Shown here piece after piece: positions 35,334-43,967 of a DNA stretch of 64,000 nucleotides. The notes below the pieces were generated by a model. The model did no database searches and had not been told where the DNA came from. It saw nothing but the letters and a program-made list of their open reading frames with translations. Both the position numbers and the translations under genes were made by a program. The stretch is taken from positions 62,001-126,000 of the forward strand of contig JAKFXL010000016.1 of assembly GCA_021731365.1 (NCBI GenBank). The letters run 5' to 3'. The stretch is from Gammaproteobacteria bacterium (lineage in GTDB: Bacteria; Pseudomonadota; Gammaproteobacteria; Tenderiales; Tenderiaceae). Position 1 is the stretch's first letter. Every line of letters starts with the position of its first letter.

Positions 35334-36140
35334 TTATATGGCGCCGCCGGCCTGAGCACGGCGACTCCACCAGAGATGGCTAATAAAAAAGAGGATGGCG
35401 GCACTGACAACGATGGCAGGCCCTGCCGGTAGATCCCACTTAAGTGAGGCACCAAGGCCGCCACTTACCGAGATGCTGCCGATGAGTGCGGCAAACAGCG
35501 CCATCTGTTCCGGATTACGGGCGAAGGTGCGGGCGGTGGCGGCGGGGATGATCAGCAGTGAGGTGATTAACAATATGCCCACCACCTTCATGGCCACGGC
35601 AATCACCAGTGCCATCAGCAGCATCAACATCAACCTGATTCGGGTGACGGGCACCCCTTCAACCTGCGCCAGCTCTTCATGTACGGTGATGGCCAGCAGT
35701 GGTCGCCAGATTTTAATGAGTACTGCCAGTGCAACGATGGCACAGCCCCATATCCAGTAGAGATCAGTGGTATTGACGGTCAGGATATCGCCAAACAGAT
35801 AGCTCATCAGGTCGATACGCAGGGTCTCCATGGAGGCAATAGCGATCAGTCCGAGGGAGAGGGTGGTATGGGAGAGAATACCCAGTAGGGTATCGCTGGC
35901 AAGGCGGCGCTGCTGCTGTAGCGCCACCAGCAACAGCGCGAGAATTACGCAGACCACAATGACACCAATGTTGGCGTTGAACTCCAGCAGAAAACCGAGC
36001 GCCACCCCCAGCAGTGCAGCGTGGGCCAGGGTATCGCCAAAGTAGGCCATGCGCCGCCAGACCACAAAGCTGCCGAGTGGTCCGGCGATCAGCGCGACGC
36101 CAAGTCCCGCAAGCAGGGCGCGCAGCAGAAAATCATCCAT
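35334..36140 (-). CDS. znuB: Zinc ABC transporter permease ZnuB
   Basis: Inner-membrane channel subunit of the high-affinity zinc importer, 268 residues in the ABC-3 family. The start MDDFLLRAL at 36140 overlaps the end of znuC by eight bases and is preferred to an in-frame upstream codon. Family features are FVVWRRMAYFGDTLAHAALLGVALG near residues 26-50 (as MAYFGDTLAHAALLG), several hydrophobic helices, and VKVVGILLITSLLIIPAATA-type helix (here MKVVGILLITSLLIIPAATA, 20 residues). With ZnuC it forms the membrane core served by ZnuA, whose gene is divergent across the Zur-type operator. Confidence 0.94.
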   Translation of the reverse strand: MDDFLLRALLAGLGVALIAGPLGSFVVWRRMAYFGDTLAHAALLGVALGFLLEFNANIGVIVVCVILALLLVALQQQRRLASDTLLGILSHTTLSLGLIAIASMETLRIDLMSYLFGDILTVNTTDLYWIWGCAIVALAVLIKIWRPLLAITVHEELAQVEGVPVTRIRLMLMLLMALVIAVAMKVVGILLITSLLIIPAATARTFARNPEQMALFAALIGSISVSGGLGASLKWDLPAGPAIVVSAAILFFISHLWWSRRAQAGGAI

Positions 36141-36918
36141 GGTTACACCCTTTGTGTTGATCTTTGCCCGCCACAACATCACCGTGTACGTCGTGGCTGT
36201 GGTCATGGTGGTGGTTGTACGGCATTAATACGGGTGTTTTAGCCCCGGATTGACCAAACAGCGCCACGTAGCTGGGGTCGTTGCGAACGCTGTCGGGGTG
36301 GCCGGAGCAGCAGACGTGGCGGTTGAGGCAGAGCACTTGATCCGTGGCGCTCATCACCAGATGCAGATCGTGAGAGATCATTAAAATGCCGCAGTGGTGG
36401 CGTTGGCGAATGTTTCCAATCAGGCGGTACAGCTCCTCCTGACCGGTGATATCCACCCCTTGTACCGGTTCATCCAATATTAATAGTGTGGGGTTTCGCA
36501 GCATGGCCCGGGCCAGCAGCACCCGTTGTGTTTCGCCACCGGAGAGTGTCTGCATCGGCGAGTCGAGTAGATGTGCGGCACCGGTCTCGTTCAGGGTCTC
36601 AAGCAGTCTGCTTTTGGGGTGATGGCTGGCCAGGGTTAAAAAGCGCTGCACTGTGAGTGGCAGCACCGGGTCGATGGTGAGCCGCTGTGGCATATAACCG
36701 ATACAGGTGCCGGCGGCGATGTTGACGCTGCCACGGTCCGGTTTCATCAACCCCAGTGCCACCCGTACCAGGGTGGATTTACCCGCGCCGTTGGGGCCGA
36801 TCAAGGTGGTGATTTCGCCGCGACGGATGGTGAGGTCCACATTGTCCAGGATTACCCGGCCTTGTAGCGAGAGGCTGACACCGGAACACTCCAGCAGCGG
36901 TTCGTGGTTATTGGTCAT
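36133..36918 (-). CDS. znuC: Zinc ABC transporter ATPase ZnuC with histidine-rich tail
   Basis: ATP-binding subunit of the zinc importer, 261 residues. Walker A is GPNGAGKST (41-49), the signature motif LSGGETQR, Walker B LLILDEP followed by VQGVD, and the switch histidine in MISHDLH. The C-terminus is rich in His (HHHDHSHDVHGD and further His), a possible zinc-sensing or storage tail also seen in some ZnuC proteins. The start MTNNHEPLLE at 36918 overlaps zur by eleven bases. It is the only ATPase in the zinc region, although two permeases and two binding proteins are present. Confidence 0.95.
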   Translation of the reverse strand: MTNNHEPLLECSGVSLSLQGRVILDNVDLTIRRGEITTLIGPNGAGKSTLVRVALGLMKPDRGSVNIAAGTCIGYMPQRLTIDPVLPLTVQRFLTLASHHPKSRLLETLNETGAAHLLDSPMQTLSGGETQRVLLARAMLRNPTLLILDEPVQGVDITGQEELYRLIGNIRQRHHCGILMISHDLHLVMSATDQVLCLNRHVCCSGHPDSVRNDPSYVALFGQSGAKTPVLMPYNHHHDHSHDVHGDVVAGKDQHKGCNHG

Positions 36919-37402
36919 GGGGTAGTGCCTGACAGTGGGAGCAGAGGCCACGAATCTCAATCACCTGGTGGGTCGCGGCAAAACCGATGCTGGCGCTACT
37001 GTGGGTGATGGCACGACTAACGGCGGGATCATCCAGTTCAGTCACCTCATGACAGCGGGAGCAGATTAGAAACTGCCCCGTATGTTCATCACCGGGGTGG
37101 GAGCAACCGGTGTAGGCGTTAAGGCTTTCGATGCGATGGATTAAACCATGGTCGAGCAGAAACTCCAGGGCGCGATAGACCGTGGGGGGGGCACCATTAA
37201 ACCCTTCGCTACGCAGCTGTTCGAGAATGGTATATGCGCCGATGGGCTGATGGCTGCCCCATACCAACTCCAATACCCGTTTGCGCTGCTCGGTCAGACG
37301 GCCATTTCGCTCGTTACAGATGCGTGTCGCTTCTGCAACGGCGGCCTTAATGCAGCGGCGATGATCGTGTGGGGTAAAGCGTTGATCAGTGATGTCAGGC
37401 AT
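36908..37402 (-). CDS. zur: Zinc uptake regulator Zur (Fur family)
   Basis: Zinc-responsive repressor of 164 residues. The winged helix is at about 35-90 (RLTEQRKRVLELVWGSHQP, APPTVYRALEFLLDHGL). The C-terminal dimerisation domain has structural zinc pairs CSRC and CSHC, and His/Glu ligands such as HPGDEH. Clustering with znuC-znuB and a palindrome of Fur type just upstream supports Zur rather than Fur or PerR. It is first of the minus-strand zur-znuC-znuB operon, and probably represses both this operon and the divergent znuA operon when zinc is ample. Confidence 0.94.
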   Translation of the reverse strand: MPDITDQRFTPHDHRRCIKAAVAEATRICNERNGRLTEQRKRVLELVWGSHQPIGAYTILEQLRSEGFNGAPPTVYRALEFLLDHGLIHRIESLNAYTGCSHPGDEHTGQFLICSRCHEVTELDDPAVSRAITHSSASIGFAATHQVIEIRGLCSHCQALPHDQ

Positions 37403-37426
37403 GACGTGGCTATGTGAGGAGTGAAA

Positions 37427-37450
37427 GTTGTTATACTATAACATAACAAC
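37427..37450. promoter_or_regulatory. Zur-type operator between zur and znuA
   Basis: TGTTATA-C-TATAACA (37429-37443) is a perfect 15-base palindrome within a wider inverted repeat, GTTGTTAT and ATAACAAC (37427-37434 and 37443-37450). The core matches the T/A-rich Zur boxes of gammaproteobacteria. It is 24 bases upstream of zur and 22 upstream of znuA, so one site can serve both directions. Confidence 0.85.
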
Positions 37451-37472
37451 CACTCAAGGCTTTTGATAACCG

Positions 37473-38390
37473 ATGATGTTTTTTCGTCTCTCTATTATAG
37501 GGGTGTTAACGCTGATAACAGCGTTGCCACTGCAGGCTGCCGAAGGTCCGCGAGTGGTGGTGAGCATCGCCCCGATACATTCACTGGTCGCCGCTGTGAT
37601 GGCGGGGGTCGCAACGCCGGAGCTGCTGATCAATGGCGCAGCATCGCCCCACAGTTACATGCTCAAACCATCCCAGATCAAGGCGTTGCAACGTGCTGAC
37701 CTGATTGTCTGGAATGGTGAGAGTGTGGAGAGCTTTATGCCTCGTACCTTGCGCTCTATCAATAGCGATCAACGGGTGATCAAGCTGGTGGCACTGCCGG
37801 GTATGGCGCTGCTACCCAGTCGCAGTGGTGGGTTCTGGCAGGCCCATGAGCACTCACTGCATGATCACGGGGCAGGGGAGATGGATGGCCATCTCTGGCT
37901 GGATACCACGAATGCCAAGGTTATTGTGATAGCGGTGGCAGCAAGGCTGAGTGAGATTGATCCCGGCCACACGGTGCAGTATCGCCGTAACAGCACAGTA
38001 CTATTACAGCAGCTCGATGAACTCACCCGAGATATTGATGCCACCTTAACGCCGGTACGTACTGTTCCCTATCTGGTATTTCATGACGGGTATCACTACT
38101 TTGAAGATCGTTTCAAACTGCGTGCCGCCGGTGCGATTAGTGTTGATGCGGAGCATAAACCGGGTGCTAAACGGTTGAGCGAAATCAGTGCCATGGTAAA
38201 ACAGCAGCAGGTGCGCTGTATCTTTAGTGAACCGCAATACTCTGCCGCCGCTGTACAGCTGGTGACGGCTGGCACAGGGGTAAAAAGCGGTGTACTGGAT
38301 GGTATTGGCAGCGGCCTACAACCGGGGCCGGATCTCTATTTCAAGCTGATGCGTGGTTTGGCGCAAAATCTGGCGGGATGTTTACGGTGA
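37473..38390 (+). CDS. znuA: Zinc ABC transporter substrate-binding protein ZnuA
   Basis: Periplasmic zinc receptor, 305 residues, with signal peptide ending QAA (about residue 23). Zinc ligands of cluster A-I proteins are visible: His in SPHSYMLKPSQ, His in MDGHLWLD, and His in FHDGYHYFEDRF, with the last acidic ligand near LDGIGSG. The mobile loop is short but still His- and acid-rich (AHEHSLHDHG). It starts a plus-strand operon with a small CxxC protein, an outer-membrane barrel, a second binding protein and a second permease. Confidence 0.94.
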   Translation: MMFFRLSIIGVLTLITALPLQAAEGPRVVVSIAPIHSLVAAVMAGVATPELLINGAASPHSYMLKPSQIKALQRADLIVWNGESVESFMPRTLRSINSDQRVIKLVALPGMALLPSRSGGFWQAHEHSLHDHGAGEMDGHLWLDTTNAKVIVIAVAARLSEIDPGHTVQYRRNSTVLLQQLDELTRDIDATLTPVRTVPYLVFHDGYHYFEDRFKLRAAGAISVDAEHKPGAKRLSEISAMVKQQQVRCIFSEPQYSAAAVQLVTAGTGVKSGVLDGIGSGLQPGPDLYFKLMRGLAQNLAGCLR

Positions 38391-38411
38391 TCTGTTCTGT
38401 TTACGGTGTGA

Positions 38412-38693
38412 ATGATGCAACGCCTCTCTAGTCTGGTCTTGGCGCTGGCGCTGCTCTTGGCGCAGACGACCTTGCTTGCCCATGAGTATGATTTTTCTGC
38501 CCATAAAGAGGGGGCCAGCTGCTCTGTCTGCCTCCATGGGACACCACTGACCAGTGTGGCCGTCGGAACCTTCTCACTTGCACTGCTGCGTGCTGATGAG
38601 GTCACTCTATTCCAGCCTGTTACGTGGTTACAGGCCTCCATTGCCAGCGTTTTTTATAGTGCCCGCGCGCCTCCCGTTAACGTCTCGTTTTAA
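38412..38693 (+). CDS. Small exported CxxC protein (DUF2946-like)
   Basis: A 93-residue protein with an N-terminal signal or anchor (LSSLVLALALLLAQTTLLAH) and the motif CSVC at about 37-40, followed by LHGTPLTSV, and ending SARAPPVNVSF. The ARAPP ending and the CxxC resemble DUF2946-type proteins often found next to metal-responsive outer-membrane genes. It lies 21 bases behind znuA, in the same direction, and 94 bases before the barrel gene. A role in metal handling near the membrane is possible but unproved. Confidence 0.7.
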   Translation: MMQRLSSLVLALALLLAQTTLLAHEYDFSAHKEGASCSVCLHGTPLTSVAVGTFSLALLRADEVTLFQPVTWLQASIASVFYSARAPPVNVSF

Positions 38694-38787
38694 CTCCGAT
38701 TTCATCTTTATACAGGTCGCCGTGGCCATTGCCATGGTGATGGGCCGACATGGCTCGGTTAAATCTATTCTTGCGTAGGGAGTATTT

Positions 38788-40074
38788 ATGTTTCATTACA
38801 AGTTGAGTGTAGCGGCTTTGGCGCTGTTTTCTGGTGCGGTGGTGGCAGCGGAGGTCGCTGTGGGGAGTGACGACCAACGGTTGCAGATGTTTGAACAGCG
38901 GCTAGAACGTTTTGAGAATGAGTTGTCAGTGAAGGTGCCCGCATCATCGGCAAACGCCTTCAATCCCGCCATCGCGCTAATCCTTTCCGGGTTATATACC
39001 AACCTCTCCCAATCACCGGAGGGTTATCGCATCGGCGGTTTTGCCTTGCCGGAAGATAGCGAGACCGGACCGGGCAGCCGTGGTTTCAGTCTGGGGGAAA
39101 GCGAGCTGGTTATTTCATCCAATATCGACCCTTATCTCTTTGGTAATCTCGCGCTGGTATTAACGCCGGAGGGCGAGATGGAGCTGGAGGAGGGGTACAT
39201 TCAGACTATCGCGCTTTCGCATGGCCTCAGCGTCAAGGCGGGAAGGCTCTTCTCCGGCATCGGTTATCTTAACGTGCAACATCCACATGCCTGGGATTTT
39301 GTCGATGCGCCGCTGGCCTATCAGACACTGTTGGGCGGGCAGTATGGTGATGATGGTGTGCAGCTGAAGTGGCTGGCCCCTACTGAAACTTTTGTTGAGA
39401 TTGGTGTGGAGGCAATGCGCGGCTCGGGGTTTCCTGCCAGCGAGCGTGACAAAAATGGCAGCGGTGCTGCGGCCTTTTTCGCCCATTTTGGCGGTGACGT
39501 GGGGATTAGTAATAGCTGGCGTGCCGGCCTCTCCATGTTGAGCAGTGTGGCGCAGGGGCGTGAGGTATCTGATGTTGATCTGGTCGATGCCGAGGTGACC
39601 AACAGCTTCAGCGGTGACAGCCGTCTCTGGGTTGCTGATTTTGTCTGGAAGTACGCCCCCAGCGGTAACGCCGCCTACAGCAACTTCAAATTGCAGGGGG
39701 AGTATCTGCATCGCAATGAGAGTGGTGAGCTGACCTACGATGTGGGTGGCAGCGACAATACCGCAGCCTATGACGCCAAACAGTCCGGCTGGTACCTCCA
39801 GGGCATCTATCAGTTTATGCCCAGCTGGCGTGTGGGGCTGCGCGGTGAACGTCTTAATGTTGGCACGTTGGAATATGGTGCCAACAGCGCCAATATGGCA
39901 GCGCCAGGTTTCAACCCGTCGAAGCAGAGTGTGATGGTGGATTACCGTCCGAGTGAGTTTAGCCGCATCCGCCTGCAGTTTACGCAGGACAAGTCGCGCC
40001 AGGATCTCACCGACAACCAGGCCTTTCTCCAATACCACGTGAGCCTGGGCGCTCATGGCGGCCATCAATTCTGA
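38788..40074 (+). CDS. Outer-membrane beta-barrel protein of the zinc locus
   Basis: A 428-residue outer-membrane protein: signal peptide ending VVAA (about 21), a short coiled coil (QRLQMFEQRLERFENEL, about 30-46), then strand-rich sequence to a C-terminal phenylalanine (HGGHQF). Blocks such as SGLYTNLSQSP, LGESELVISSNIDPYLFGNLAL (as LGESELVISSN, YLFGNL) and RLFSGIGYLN recall a family of TonB-independent barrels often linked to ABC-type zinc genes. No TonB box or plug domain is evident. Its place between znuA and a second binding protein suggests a zinc-related entry pore. Confidence 0.8.
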   Translation: MFHYKLSVAALALFSGAVVAAEVAVGSDDQRLQMFEQRLERFENELSVKVPASSANAFNPAIALILSGLYTNLSQSPEGYRIGGFALPEDSETGPGSRGFSLGESELVISSNIDPYLFGNLALVLTPEGEMELEEGYIQTIALSHGLSVKAGRLFSGIGYLNVQHPHAWDFVDAPLAYQTLLGGQYGDDGVQLKWLAPTETFVEIGVEAMRGSGFPASERDKNGSGAAAFFAHFGGDVGISNSWRAGLSMLSSVAQGREVSDVDLVDAEVTNSFSGDSRLWVADFVWKYAPSGNAAYSNFKLQGEYLHRNESGELTYDVGGSDNTAAYDAKQSGWYLQGIYQFMPSWRVGLRGERLNVGTLEYGANSANMAAPGFNPSKQSVMVDYRPSEFSRIRLQFTQDKSRQDLTDNQAFLQYHVSLGAHGGHQF

Positions 40075-40092
40075 TTATCAGGAGCAGCCATC

Positions 40093-40995
40093 ATGAAAAT
40101 ATTTCTAGTTGTTCTCGCTATGTTTGTGACAGCGCTAATCTCTGCCAATGCAGCGGCGCTCAATCTCTTCGCCTGCGAACCGGAGTGGGGTGCGCTGGCG
40201 CAGGAGCTGGGCGGTGATCGGCTCTCGATCTACGTCGCCACCAATGCGATGCAGGACCCACATCAGGTCCAGGCCAGACCCAGCCTGCTGGCGCAGGCGC
40301 GGCGTGCCAATCTGATGGTCTGTAGCGGGGCGGAGCTTGAAGCGGCATGGTTGCCGGTGGTGTTGCGGCAAGCGGGTAACGCTGCCATCCAGCCCGGCAG
40401 GTCCGGTTATTTCGAGGCCGCCAGTTATGTGCAGCGGTTAGGTGTTGCGACGCTGCTCAATCGTGCCGCCGGTGATATTCACGCGTCGGGCAATCCACAC
40501 ATCCAGACTGACCCACGCAACATTGCCCGTATTGCAGCGGCGCTGGCACAACGTCTGGCCGAGGTTGATCCGGCCAATGCCGAGTTTTATCAGACACGCT
40601 ACCGCGATTTTGCAACACGTTGGGAGGTGGCGATTGCACGCTGGGAGAAGCAGGCGACACCACTGCGTGGTGTCGTGGTTGTCGCGCACCACAGCTACTT
40701 TGTCTATCTCGATAACTGGCTGGGACTGAAGACGGTGGCGCAACTCGAACCGAAACCGGGCGTGCAACCCACCAGCGCCCATCTTGCCGGAGTGCAGGAG
40801 CTGTTGCAGCGCCAACCTGCCAGGATGATTCTGCGTGCGCCTTATAACAGTGAACGTCCCTCCGAGTGGCTGAGCGAACGGGCCAAGATTCCGGCCGTGA
40901 TGTTGCCAGGCACGGTCGGTGGTTCAGATCAGGCCAAGGATCTGTTTGGTCTGTTTGATGACACGGTGCAACGTCTGTTGGCAGCGCTGAAATGA
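40093..40995 (+). CDS. Second metal ABC transporter substrate-binding protein
   Basis: A cluster A-I receptor of 300 residues, clearly distinct from ZnuA. A signal peptide ends near Ala21. Probable metal ligands are His in QDPHQVQARPS, His in GNPHIQTDPRN and His in VVVVAHHSYF, with an acidic residue later. There is no His-rich loop at all, in contrast with ZnuA. CAGGAG precedes the ATG. It overlaps a second permease by four bases, but no ATPase gene follows. It could bind zinc or manganese; the operon context favours zinc. Confidence 0.88.
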   Translation: MKIFLVVLAMFVTALISANAAALNLFACEPEWGALAQELGGDRLSIYVATNAMQDPHQVQARPSLLAQARRANLMVCSGAELEAAWLPVVLRQAGNAAIQPGRSGYFEAASYVQRLGVATLLNRAAGDIHASGNPHIQTDPRNIARIAAALAQRLAEVDPANAEFYQTRYRDFATRWEVAIARWEKQATPLRGVVVVAHHSYFVYLDNWLGLKTVAQLEPKPGVQPTSAHLAGVQELLQRQPARMILRAPYNSERPSEWLSERAKIPAVMLPGTVGGSDQAKDLFGLFDDTVQRLLAALK

Positions 40996-41777
40996 ACCTT
41001 GATGGGTTAGATGTTTCCATCCTCGGCCCCGCGTTCTGCGCGGGTCTGTTGGTGTTGGCCAGCCATGTACCGCTGGGACAGCAGGTGCTGGCGCGTGGCA
41101 TTGTTTTTATTGATCTTGCCATCGCCCAGATTGCCGGGCTGGGTGTGATCGTGGCAGATGCCATGGGGTTAGAGTCTCATGGTTACGCGGTGCAGATTGC
41201 CGCCGTGACAGCGGCACTGTTGGGGGCGTTGCTGCTGACCTTCACCGAAAAACGGTGGCCCGAGATTCAGGAGGCGCTGATCGGTGTGCTGTTTGTATTG
41301 GCCGCCTGTGCCGGCATGTTGCTGCTGGCCAATAATCCACACGGTGGCGAACAACTCAAAGAGCTGTTGGTCGGGCAGATATTGTGGGTCAGCTACAGTC
41401 AGTTGCTGCCCGTTGCGCTGCTGACAGCAGTGGTGCTGGCGCTCTGGTTTGGTCTGCGCGACAGGCTTGGGGTGATCGGTTTCTACGCACTGTTTGCGCT
41501 GGTGGTGACAGCGTCGGTGCAGCTGGTCGGCATCTATCTGGTCTTTGCCAGTCTGATCATCCCGGCGCTGGCCAGCCGTTTTCATACCAGGCGTCGCCAA
41601 TTGATTATTGGCTACAGTGTGGGTCTGCTGGGTTATGCCGTTGGGTTGGCACTCTCAGCGGTATTTGATCTCCCTTCTGGTGCGGTGGTGGTGTGGATGC
41701 TGGCGATCTTTGGCGTTCTGTTTGCGTGGCGTAATAACGCGGCGGTACTGAGGCAGCAGCCGAATATTGATCGTTGA
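40992..41777 (+). CDS. Second metal ABC transporter permease (ABC-3 family)
   Basis: A 261-residue polytopic membrane protein with the ABC-3 features: SHVPLGQQVLARGIVFIDLAIAQIAGLGVIVADAM near the N-terminus (VLARGIVFIDLAIAQIAGLG), the helix VGIYLVFASLIIPALAS (about 177-193), and a membrane-embedded C-terminus. It is only distantly similar to ZnuB. It starts inside the stop of the second binding protein. As no ATPase gene follows, it probably borrows ZnuC or an ATPase encoded elsewhere. It is the last gene of the znuA operon. Confidence 0.88.
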   Translation: MNLDGLDVSILGPAFCAGLLVLASHVPLGQQVLARGIVFIDLAIAQIAGLGVIVADAMGLESHGYAVQIAAVTAALLGALLLTFTEKRWPEIQEALIGVLFVLAACAGMLLLANNPHGGEQLKELLVGQILWVSYSQLLPVALLTAVVLALWFGLRDRLGVIGFYALFALVVTASVQLVGIYLVFASLIIPALASRFHTRRRQLIIGYSVGLLGYAVGLALSAVFDLPSGAVVVWMLAIFGVLFAWRNNAAVLRQQPNIDR

Positions 41778-41916
41778 GCATGTGAAGGCGACAGCCGCTG
41801 GAGAAAAGATTTAGTCTGGTGCAGCCGCAGTTGTTAATAATTGCGACCCTGCATCCAGACTATTGTGACTCTATGTGATTGAACTCCAATGACAACCTTG
41901 GAGGAGGGCAATAAAA

Positions 41917-41939
41917 TCTCACAGAAAAAATCAGTGAGA
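41917..41939 (-). terminator. Weak terminator candidate after the minus-strand lipoprotein gene
   Basis: On the minus strand, TCTCAC (41939-41934) pairs with GTGAGA (41922-41917) over 11 bases and is followed by TTTTAT. The 6-bp stem makes it weak. It is in the gap between the convergent permease and lipoprotein genes. Confidence 0.35.
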
Positions 41940-41953
41940 CGCCAAAGAGAAAC

Positions 41954-42628
41954 TCAATGATTCGTTCGCCCACGCCCGATAATACCGTGACCGACAAGCT
42001 CTTTGGATATCAACACTGCCAACTCGTGTGCGACCGATTGCGCCGATTCGGGATTCACGCGCTCACTTATCCCCGACCAGACCAGCTTGTTATCAGGCAG
42101 GGTATAAAGGATCGTTTCCATCTTGGCGATGGTGCTCTCGCTTACAAAGCCCGGCGTTGTGTAAACCTGGCCATACGCATAACCATAATAGTTATCGAAA
42201 CTGTTGTAGTACGGCACTCCGCCATAGGAGGGATTGCCAGGGGTAATGAAGGTCTGTGGTGGCACGTAGGTCTCCTGCTTGCTGACATCGATCAGACGCA
42301 TCACCAACGCACCATCAAAACCTTCGTCGACGAGCCGGGCTCTAATCTGTTTCCGAGTCCTTTTTTCCAGTGTTTCGAATAACGTGTAACTTGCCACCGC
42401 CTCGGTGCCAGCAGGGATCTGCGCCACCACCTGATCCTCCGCCAGGCGTCGTACCGTGGTGTTTTCATGTACTGCAAAGATTGCCACTTTTTTGAGCGGA
42501 CCGCGATCATAAGCAGGGTCTGTCCACGATGCGGTCATTTGAGTTGTTGCACACGCCGTCAGCAACAACACTGATACCAAAGTGATCCCGCTAAAAACAG
42601 CTCGTTTCACAATCCGGCTATTCGTCAT
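41954..42628 (-). CDS. Outer-membrane lipoprotein of unknown function
   Basis: A 224-residue lipoprotein. The start MTNSRIVKRA at 42628 behind GGAGGAG is preferred to an in-frame codon upstream. A signal peptide ends at the lipobox LTAC with Cys at about residue 26. The mature part begins ATTQMTASWTDPAYDRGPLKKVAIFA, split by an ENTTVRRLAEDQ segment, and has a Gly/Tyr/Pro-rich loop (GNPSYGGVPYYNSF). It looks like DUF4136-type lipoproteins. No neighbour explains its role. Confidence 0.75.
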   Translation of the reverse strand: MTNSRIVKRAVFSGITLVSVLLLTACATTQMTASWTDPAYDRGPLKKVAIFAVHENTTVRRLAEDQVVAQIPAGTEAVASYTLFETLEKRTRKQIRARLVDEGFDGALVMRLIDVSKQETYVPPQTFITPGNPSYGGVPYYNSFDNYYGYAYGQVYTTPGFVSESTIAKMETILYTLPDNKLVWSGISERVNPESAQSVAHELAVLISKELVGHGIIGRGRTNH

Positions 42629-43014
42629 AACTCCTCCATACGATGGCACAGGCATAACAAAGTGTGGTCACTTGTAAAGATCCATTTGTTACCCCATTTG
42701 GGTTTCCTGTTTTAAGCACAACCATGCACCTATTTAAACACTGATATTGATCGACAGAACCGCAGCAGATTGCCGACAAAGAGTGCAAGACCCAGTAGCG
42801 ATCGAAATCCTTCGACACCTCGCCGCTGATCGGGCCAAGATATTCCGTCCTGACCGCAAGATTGTTGGCGGTAATGTCATGCGTAATGGTACAACTCATG
42901 GGGATAAACAGGCTGCACCATGGGCGAACTAGCGCCCGCTCGCTCGATCTGAGCGGACGGCACTGTTTTGGCAGTGTCGAGTTGCATCCTGGTCAGCATC
43001 ATGTGAGACGTTGT
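42629..43014. other. 386-base gap without a convincing gene
   Basis: Open frames here are short, lack ribosome sites and show no protein-like pattern. The stretch contains the upstream region of the minus-strand lipoprotein gene; no clear promoter, repeat or RNA structure could be assigned. Confidence 0.5.
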
Positions 43015-43785
43015 TTAGCCGACCAACTTTGCGTCAAGCCAAGCCCAAGCCTCGTCTTCCTGATCAGCCGTAAAGGTCCGCATATCCAGACCCGAGAAAA
43101 TCGGATTCAGCGTCTTGATGATCTTGCCCATCCAGACGGGCGCACCGACTATAGCGTAGCGTTCAACTTTCTTGATCGCAGCAAGCTTCATCGAGACCAG
43201 TCCGCTTTGCAGCAGCACTGAAGGATCGAAGCCACCGAAGTGCGTCATGCGATTAAGTAGTCTAATTTTCTCGTGTGTATCAAGAAAGGTTTCGAATTCC
43301 TGCATAACGCTGGGCATCTCCTCGGCCGTGATGACGCCGTTGATCTCGAAAGCCAGGACATCGGCCTTTGATGTTTTGAGGAAGCGAAACGCGGGCATCT
43401 CCGTTACGTGCGTTGCCGGAGGCTGCGCGACCCAAGTCAGAGCCTCTTCACGTTGCGCGGGCTTGAACAGTTTCATCTCAACGCGGGCGACAAGCGGGCT
43501 GATCGTGCCCAACACGACACTCGGCCATTCCTTGTCAGACACAAAGGCGAGGCGGTGAAACTGGCCGATGTGGCGGAGAAAGTCGATATCGGTCTTTACA
43601 CCCGAAGCAAAGGCATCAGCGGTCATGTCGCTGAGTCCCGTGAAATCAACCAGCGCACCCAGGGACTTGTGTTTTGCAAGTTTTTTATCGAGCCACTGCT
43701 TTGACTGTAATACATCTTCAGCGGATATCTTGTCGCTGTATTGCACGGCAAAAATATGGTCGGGCGCATCTATTTTCTTGAACAT
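43015..43785 (-). CDS. SpoIIAA-like protein with two STAS-type domains
   Basis: A 256-residue soluble protein built from two copies of the SpoIIAA-like (PF11964) unit, about 1-122 and 128-256. Each opens with a strand of the form IFAVQYSDKISAEDV or VLAFEINGVITAEEM, and contains an HFGGFD- or DFTGLSD-type loop; the halves differ in detail but share order and spacing. The family is usually a single domain of 120 residues, in unknown roles. Its codon use (many GCG, CTT and TTC) looks slightly unlike the neighbours, which might mean transfer. It stands alone between the lipoprotein and mlaA. Confidence 0.8.
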   Translation of the reverse strand: MFKKIDAPDHIFAVQYSDKISAEDVLQSKQWLDKKLAKHKSLGALVDFTGLSDMTADAFASGVKTDIDFLRHIGQFHRLAFVSDKEWPSVVLGTISPLVARVEMKLFKPAQREEALTWVAQPPATHVTEMPAFRFLKTSKADVLAFEINGVITAEEMPSVMQEFETFLDTHEKIRLLNRMTHFGGFDPSVLLQSGLVSMKLAAIKKVERYAIVGAPVWMGKIIKTLNPIFSGLDMRTFTADQEDEAWAWLDAKLVG

Positions 43786-43967
43786 GATGATATTTCCTTT
43801 GCGTTAATTACTGTTTAAGCAGGAGCAAAATACCCCGGCCCACAGCAGGTTGAAAGTGTTTGTAGTCGATGTAATCAGAAATTAAAGCCGGCTCCCAAAG
43901 ATTTATTGCTTCGTTTCAAGCTGTAGCACGTTTGGCATAGAGACTAATCGCGCCTTGTATAGATACA

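Noticed and set aside
38640..38690. Possible family B repeat at the end of the CxxC gene (TTTTTATAGTGCCCGCGCG)
   Set aside because: Similarity to GCTTTATCGTGCCCACGC is partial and falls within a conserved coding end (ARAPP), so it is probably chance.
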